A DNA stretch of 26,200 nt from JAVBMO01 sp031552355 (GTDB taxonomy: Bacteria > Bacteroidota > Bacteroidia > Bacteroidales > P3), in assembly GCA_031552355.1 (NCBI GenBank), contig JAVBMO010000042.1, forward strand, positions 1 through 26,200, in the 5' to 3' direction. Under the pieces are notes generated by a model. That model did not search any database. It worked only from the letters and a program-made list of their open reading frames with translations, and had not been told where the DNA came from. Positions 25,694 through 26,200 of the stretch are shown here, piece by piece. Each line of letters begins with the position of its first letter. The first letter of the stretch is position 1. The position numbers and the translations under genes were made by a program.

Positions 25694-25768
<75 letters not shown>

Positions 25769-25855
25769 CTCAACTCTTCTTACCACCAAGCGGCTTAATT
25801 CATAAAGAAATTGTAGGGGGATGCCCATCGTCATCGAAATGCTAACAAAAAAAAT

Positions 25856-25876
25856 ATTTCACAAAGTATGTGAAAT
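25856..25876. promoter_or_regulatory. Palindrome ATTTCACA-N5-TGTGAAAT
   Basis: A perfect 8-bp inverted repeat with a 5-bp spacer. The form resembles a dimer operator for a CRP/FNR-type regulator, but no gene is adjacent. Confidence 0.3.
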
Positions 25877-26085
25877 TAAACGTATCCAAAATTGATATAA
25901 AAGAAAACTAAATTAAAGACTTTAAAATGATTTGTCAATTTCTTGAAAAAACAAAAGATCTTTCTATAAACCCTTCTAATTCTATGTTTTAATCGCCCCC
26001 TCTTATCCAACTGTATTCGTTTTCCCTATCACACACTTATCTCCTTTAAATATAGTTCTATATCAATAGCGTCCTAAATAAAAAA

Positions 26086-26160
26086 GAGAGGTCAGTATTT
26101 AGATACTCATCGTTACCTTTGAGGTTGCAAACCAAAACGACCTCTCATGACAAAGGTAAC
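26086..26160 (+). promoter_or_regulatory. Interleaved inverted repeats around the transposase start
   Basis: GAGAGGTC (26086-26093) is the reverse complement of GACCTCTC (26139-26146), which ends directly at the ATG. GTTACCTTTG (26112-26121) is the reverse complement of CAAAGGTAAC (26151-26160), inside the first codons. The two pairs interleave, so they could form a pseudoknot or exclude each other, hiding the start codon in read-through RNA. Confidence 0.6.
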
Positions 26161-26200
26161 ACTGTTTTCTCAAATTGTAAGCAAGCTCAACAAAGAAGTT
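26147..26200 (+). CDS. IS4 family transposase, N-terminal fragment (DUF4372)
   Basis: The 18 codons in view read MTKVTLFSQIVSKLNKEV, matching the start of Bacteroidota IS4 family transposases that carry an N-terminal DUF4372 domain. The gene runs off the right edge, so its DDE catalytic residues and intactness cannot be judged. Confidence 0.7.
   Translation, partial: MTKVTLFSQIVSKLNKEV

Larger units (their letters stand above)
26070..26200 (+). mobile_element. Left end of an IS4-like insertion sequence (continues past window)
   Basis: The transposase start at 26147 and its leader match the style of Bacteroidota IS4 family elements with a DUF4372 transposase. The left boundary is a guess: GCGTCCTAAATAAAA at about 26070 looks like the terminal inverted repeat start. 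The right end and target duplication are outside the window. Confidence 0.6.

Noticed and set aside
25927..25992. A 21-codon ATG frame (starts MICQFLEKTK) before the IS element
   Set aside because: Too short, with no promoter or motif; expected by chance in AT-rich DNA.

Overview
The window looks like chromosomal DNA of a Bacteroidota bacterium, most likely Bacteroidales. The evidence is a gingipain-type C25 peptidase with a type IX secretion C-terminal sorting domain, the Bacteroidota families GT117/DUF2723, DUF4271, DUF6515 and DUF2092, AT-rich DNA, and promoter -7 boxes of the Bacteroidota form TAnnTTTG in place of sigma70 boxes. I cannot name a genus.

Bases 1-9829 hold a tight co-directional plus-strand run: lptE (LPS export), a GT117 membrane glycosyltransferase, a C25 cell-surface protease, a DUF4271 membrane protein, a hemD-like gene with a lysine-rich tail, rnpA and yidD. 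Gaps are 14-32 bp, and rnpA and yidD overlap. The theme is envelope building: LPS transport, protein glycosylation, type IX secretion and membrane insertion.

Bases 9830-16016 form an accessory region. A minus-strand DUF4143 ATPase, a polytopic membrane protein of the family labelled site-specific recombinase (PF10136), a membrane-bound AraC-type regulator and a DUF2807 lipoprotein lie between the two conserved runs. Two sets of direct repeats give this region a history. A 30-bp repeat (3 mismatches) brackets the ATPase, and its left copy contains the yidD stop codon. A copy of about 120 bp of the 3' end of the PF10136 gene, about 80% identical by hand alignment and frameshifted, reappears beyond the AraC/DUF2807 pair. 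The simplest reading is an ancestral order yidD - PF10136 gene - S41 protease, with separate cassettes inserted on either side of the PF10136 gene and short target copies left behind.

Bases 16017-22384 hold a second tight operon: an S41 C-terminal processing protease, an O-antigen ligase-like protein, topA and mqnA (futalosine menaquinone pathway). A separate OprO/P-type porin follows at 22587-23918 and ends at a strong terminator hairpin.

Bases 24053-25486 carry a minus-strand pair, DUF2092 then DUF6515, both exported. Bases 25487-26069 have no convincing gene but do hold structured DNA: an orphan bidirectional terminator, an (AT)16 tract, a bulged terminator-like hairpin and a small palindrome. 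The window ends inside an IS4-like element (about 26070 onward) whose transposase start codon lies between two interleaved inverted repeats.
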